A DNA stretch of 64,000 nt from assembly GCF_001625305.1 (NCBI RefSeq), contig NW_017804353.1, positions 5,891,037 through 5,955,036 of the forward strand, written 5' to 3'. The position numbers and the translations under genes were made by a program. A model generated the notes under the pieces. The model worked only from the letters and a program-made list of their open reading frames with translations. It searched no databases and was not told where the DNA came from. Positions 45,301 through 51,432 of the stretch are shown one piece after another (positions within the stretch are counted from its first letter, which is position 1; every line of letters begins with the position of its first letter). This stretch comes from Branchiostoma belcheri (taxonomy: Eukaryota > Chordata > Leptocardii > Amphioxiformes > Branchiostomatidae).

Positions 45301-48300
45301 GAAGACCCAGGGTGTTGTAGGCGGGGTAGAGATCTCCGCAGTCCGCATGGCCCTGGTCACCGCACGACATGAGTCGCCCTGGTCGGTCCTCACTGAACAA
45401 CCTGCATGGTGGAGGGGTGTGTGTGTTGGGGGGGGGGTGCAACATGAAAGGCATTATTATGTTTACCGAAGGAAAACATATTTTGTCTTTGCTCAGTTTC
45501 TTCCTCTTCTCCAGTGACCTCAGACCTGGTCAATGACCTGAACTAGACCGTCTCTCACCATGGTAACTGGTGTTGGGTTACATTATATTGCAATTTTAAA
45601 GTAGTAGGGATTTAGACTAGTGTCACCATATAAATGTGAATGTGTTTGAGAAAGAATTAACAGAGCAGACCATATGCGAAGGTGAACATTAATGCATTTG
45701 CTTTGCGAATGTTACTTGTCTAATTTGTAAGAATTTGTTTTGTAACTATAATCTCCCACGCTATGTGAACATGGCGACTGGACCCCCCCCCCACACGAAC
45801 TCTTGAAAAGCGGCCAAAGTCGACTAATAAATTAAACGTGTGATTTTAAGCTGAATAAAGGTTGAACAACATTTTGAAGGACCTCAAAGGGCCTCATTTA
45901 GTACAATAAATTAAAAAAAAACACTAAAAAAGAGAATACAAAGCTACCTGTACACAAAATAATTATGTAAATATTTTTGACTTATTGATAAACTACACAG
46001 TACACGTGTATGTTGCAAACCTGAGTGCGTCCGCCCAGGCCTTGGTCACTCCGTACATCAGTCCTCCGTCAAGGTAGGGGGTGATCTCATTTAACTGGAA
46101 CAGCCAGTCAGACAAAGGATTTGTTAACAACACATTTCTCGAGTCTCGTTGGAATTTTAGTCTCCACCAGACTCCTTTGCACAAAATTGCAGGCTGAATA
46201 AATAGTAGAAATCGGCCTCACATCTATTGTATACTGGACAAGACCCCCATGGGGCATCACGTCCAGGCCTAAGTTTAAAGAGAAAATAATTGGAAAGCGA
46301 CTTGCCTGCACGCCTCTAGCCAATTATATCTCTTCTCCAGAACATAGAAATGTAGATATTTCAAGCAGCCACTCTCTCATTGGTCGAACCGCTAATTGCC
46401 ATCCTCTCATTGGTTTAACTTTTAATTGTGATGGACATTTGATATCGGTCTATTGTTTAGGTGTATGGGGTATGGCGTGAGGCTCACCTGTTGCCGAGGG
46501 TTGTTCGGAGAGTACCCGGTCACCCCCATGTCGTACCGGGACCGGAGGAAGGGGAGCTCCCTGCCGCCGCGTGAGTCCGGGTCGTAGTCTGGGTCTCCCC
46601 TCGGGATGGGGATGTTGAAGTACTCCACGGGACAGCCCGGCCGCTGGGCGTCCAGAACTTCCTCAACTACCTGCTGGCCTGCGAACGGGGGAAGAAAAAA
46701 AATTTTATCACAAAGCAGAAACAGGTAACTAATTTGTTTTGCCCAATTTCTGGAAAACTCCGTTGCACGTGAACGGCGCATGTTTACTCATCTTCTAGCC
46801 AATCACAGCCCCCCCATTTGTATGCCATGTCCTCGTGTCCTAATACTTGGCCAGTCAACATTTTGGCTCCTGCCTGGCGAGTCGTGCCTTCGGGAATTTC
46901 TTTCAAGTATTTTCTAGTTTTCTGTACTGACTTGAGAGATTGTTCTACATGGACATTCAGATTTACATTTCATTTAACTGACCTGTTACGCCTAGAGCTG
47001 TCACACATAGCCGAATATGGTCTCCTAAACACTAGTTTGAACTCCCCACAACCAACGGAGACAAGGTAGAATGCGATGGACTGGCTCACCGCTGGTGTTC
47101 GGGTGCTCGAAATCGTGTCCAACTAACTACAGGCCGGGCAGTCCACAATTCTTGTAGTTTGATAAAAAGACGCAAGATGGCATCGGTTCTCTATCGGTCT
47201 TGGTAGTATTTTGGTCTCGTATAGTATGTATACTATATGTATATGACGATGAACGATAGGTAAAGGACAGATGTACATAATCTTGAACAAATACACAGCC
47301 CCGAGCGACGACGNNNNNNNNNNNNNNNNNNNNGATTTGACCTTTGTACTAGAAGAACTGTTATAGTTAGTAGAAATTCTTCAATCTGTTATATAAGAAG
47401 TTATGAAGAACTGTTATGAAGAACTGTTATATAATATATATATATATATATATATTGATTGATATATCATTTCATTCATGTTTTTATTCCTTCCATTCTT
47501 CCTTGACCTGAAATGAACTAAACTGAACTTGCTTCGTTTGTGATAGAAGAATACTGAGTGAATGACAGAGTAGGATAATCAAAGCTACGTTTCCGCCTAT
47601 TTGACTTTTATATATACTAATTGATTGATTTATCATCTCATTCATGTTTTTATTCCATCCTTTCTTCCTTGACCTGAACTGAACTTTCTTCCTTTGTGAT
47701 AGAAGAATACCAACGTCATTGAGAATACTGAGTGAATGAAATGGAAGGTTGATTAGGCCAGACCGTCTTAATTTTATGGATGACATCCGCGCGCGCATTG
47801 ATTTTCGCCTGTTCTAAAAAAAAATTACGTCCTCCGAGGCTTTGGCCTGGCTTTAGGCCTGGTTAGTCCGTAGTAGTTAGCGACAATACGGAGCCGGTGG
47901 TAACTGTGGAGGACGGCACCCAGGCTGCCAAAGCTTCACGACTCAAGAAGTCAGCACATACGTACAGTGTCGACTCAAATTTCGCGAAAAGCAGAATTTA
48001 CTGTCGCAAATTCACAATACTAGCTTTGTATAACTGTGGTTTAGTACCATTTTTATTTTTGGCCGGAAATCTTTTTTTATTCGCCCGCGCGCACTAGTTT
48101 AGCGGTCTTCAGAGGATGTCATCCATAAAATTAAGACGGTGTGGCCTAATTGATTCATTTATCATCTTATTCAATCCTTTCTTCCTTGACCTGAACTGGA
48201 CTGTCTTCGTTTGTGAAGGAAGAATACCAGGGTCCTTGGGAATACTGAGTAAATGAAATCGTAGGTTGGTTAGTGCTACAGTTCTGCCTATAGTAGAATA

Positions 48301-51300
48301 TTCTGCAATCAGTGACTGATTTTGTAAGGAAAAATCACGTACCTCCAAATTTTCGGTGTCGACTGTACACCTTGATCACGGAGTGACCTAGTCTCGCAAA
48401 TTTCTTCTTCTCAACAATTTGGAGGTACGTGATTTTACCTTACAAAACAGTCACAGATTGAAGAATATTCTACTAACTGTTAATTCTACGGGACTGTTGA
48501 ACCTCTTCGACTACATGTCTGCCACTTTGACTTGTACTGACCGAAGAAGGTGAGCAGGGCGCTCCGGTTGCGGTACGATCCGTTTCCCGTCAGCCCCTTC
48601 ATGGTGAGCTCGCTCAGTGTGCGGGGGTTGGGCCGGTCCCCGCCCGACGGCTGGTACACGCCGTCACGGTAGTGGGACGGGAGACGCCTCGTCAGAGGAC
48701 TGTCTGAGATAAAACATAAATCTTTAAGATAAATCCTGTTATGATGACTGGTTTATTGATTAAAAAACATTTTGCAACCCGTAGACTGAATTGCATGTTT
48801 CTTTACATCATTGCCCACCTTTTAACAACTTTAAAATATCATTCTAGCTAGGAATGTATACATAAAATTAAATTGCGATCTCTTCAACATAAAAATATAT
48901 ACATGATAAAAGAGATAATACGTTAATTGTTTACGTTTACAACTCATTTAGGAGTTTTACTATATGGGGCAAGGGGCTCTTGGAGTACCGCTTCGTACGT
49001 GCTAGAATAGGTCGAGTTTGTTTTTTTGCCTTGTTGACCTCCCTGTTAGGCCATGTTGATTTGATTATATGGATGACATCCGCGCGCGCATGAATTTTCG
49101 GCCGTTTCCAACAAAAAAGTTTTCAACCATACTGTAAATCGTACAAAACAGTTGCAAAATGAGCAAAAATATACCATAAGTTACAAAAAAAAATAATAAA
49201 AACTATACCAATGTCGTAGAATGCCAAAATCAAACGAAAAAAGACGAAATTGTAAAGAAATGAACTTGAAGACTAGATTATTCGCCAAACCATATTCATT
49301 GCCATTTGCTCAACCCTCATGACCACGTAGATTTCATAATGATAACAATTTTTTTGCAAAACTTTTTTTATTCGCACGCGCGCATCAGTTTTGGGGCTCC
49401 TGGAGGATGTCATCCATATAATCAAATCAACATGGCCTTACTTCGCCTCTTGTCTGAGGGAGCCAGACATCTTATGGAAGATGATAGAGCAGTGTGAGTT
49501 ACGTAATTCAAAATATGACACTCAATCACGCCTTCACTGGATCTTTCACTAGGTCATAACAATCTACGGTTACGTTTTTTTATGTTTACCTTTGCAGAAG
49601 GAAAACATGTTCAATTTTTTTGCTCAGTTTCTTTTCCCTCTTCTTCTTCTTTAAAACAAATAAGGTAAATTCTCAACTAAGCAGACATCTGTCACCATGG
49701 TAACTGGTGCTGGGTTACATCATGTTGCAATTTTATAGCAGGAGGGATTTAGACTCCTGTCACCATGTATATGAATGTGTTTCAGTAAGAATTGACAGAG
49801 CAGATCATATGCGAAGGTAAACATTAGGCCACAGCAAGTAATTTTTATGGATGACATCAGCGCGCGCATTAATTTTCGCCTGATTTTGGGAAAAAAAAAA
49901 ACAAGAAATTTTGTTGCCCTCTGATAGTGGTCAACATGCCGAAAATGGGCAAAGATGTCTGTTGCCATACCGGAAGGTGGATGGCAGATAATTATGAAGA
50001 GAGGAGACAAGAAAAGGCTCTGATTTAATGTTTTGTTTCTTACTTTGATGCAGTGATATGTGATGCTGGCTGTGTATATGTGATGTTCCCACTGAATCAA
50101 AACCATTTGTACAATGATTGAGTCAAATTTTAAATTGTATGAACCTTGTTTTTTTTCGCCCGCTCGCATTAGCTTTGGAATCAGCGGAGGATGTCATCCA
50201 TAAAATTTACTTGCTGTGGCCTTATGCATGTGTTTTGCAAATGTTACGTTTCTAGTTTCTAGTTACCTGCGATGCCCCACTCGGGGTGTGCGCGGTTGTT
50301 GTACCAGCCGTCATACCCCTCGTACTCCACCTCTCTGTGCTGATGAGAAAACTGCACCTGGAATCCTGGTGGGAAGTAGAACAAAGGTCGTCAGTTAAAG
50401 CCCTGCCACACATTCACGAATGATGTGTGGATTCGTGTGGCGCAGCGGCAGCGTGCTCGACTCGGAACCAAGAGGTCCCGGGTTCGAGTCCTGACATGCT
50501 ACCTATCTTGTGTCCTTGGGAAAGGCACTTTTCACGACTTTCCTGGAAGGACTAAATGTTAGAAACGGTTCCTGAACTTTAAAAGTTGGTCAAATACAAC
50601 AAGAAATAGCCGTTTGTGGGGTCGTGTGGCGTAGTGGCAGCGTGCTCGACCCGGAACCAAGAGTTCCCGGGTTCGAGTCCTGATGACATGCTACCTATCT
50701 TGTGCCCTTGGGAAATGCACCTCACTTAGCTCACGTGAAAATGGAGTATTGTCCTGTCCTGTATTCGTATTGGTGGCGGCATAAAATAAGTTGATATAAC
50801 TTGTGTGTGCTGTCACCATGTCTAGTCATGAAATGTTGGAATATAAAAAAAAAAACATTCACGAATTTGGCCTCCCGAACGCTAGCCGAACGCCCCCCAA
50901 CCATGGTTAGGAGTGGGCCGGCTGGCGTTCGGCTGGGTCGGCTGGCGCTCGGGAAGTTCGATCATATATATTTTTCTTAATTCCAACATTTTATGACTAG
51001 ACGTGGTGACGGCACACTCAAGTTATATCAACTTATTTTATGCCGCCACCAATGCAGAGGACGAATACAGGACAAGGCAATACTCACTTTTACTTGAGCG
51101 AAGTGAGGAAAGTCGTGTAAAATGCCTTTCCCAAGGGCACAAGATCGGTGGCATGTAAGGACTCAAACCCGGGACCGCTCGGCTCCTAGTGGAGCCCTCT
51201 GCCGCAACGCCATCCGACCCCACCCCCGTTGTCATGGTCGGTTGGCTTTAACAAAACACCTGCCAACCATCCTGGAGTAAGTCAGCAGTGTTCGAAATTT

Positions 51301-51391
51301 TCAGCACGTTCCTTGTAATCGTATTCACGGACAATCTAGATTAATCTTGAGGGAGAATCTCCCCCGAACGAGAGAGAGAGAGGGGGGGAGG

Positions 51392-51432
<41 letters not shown>

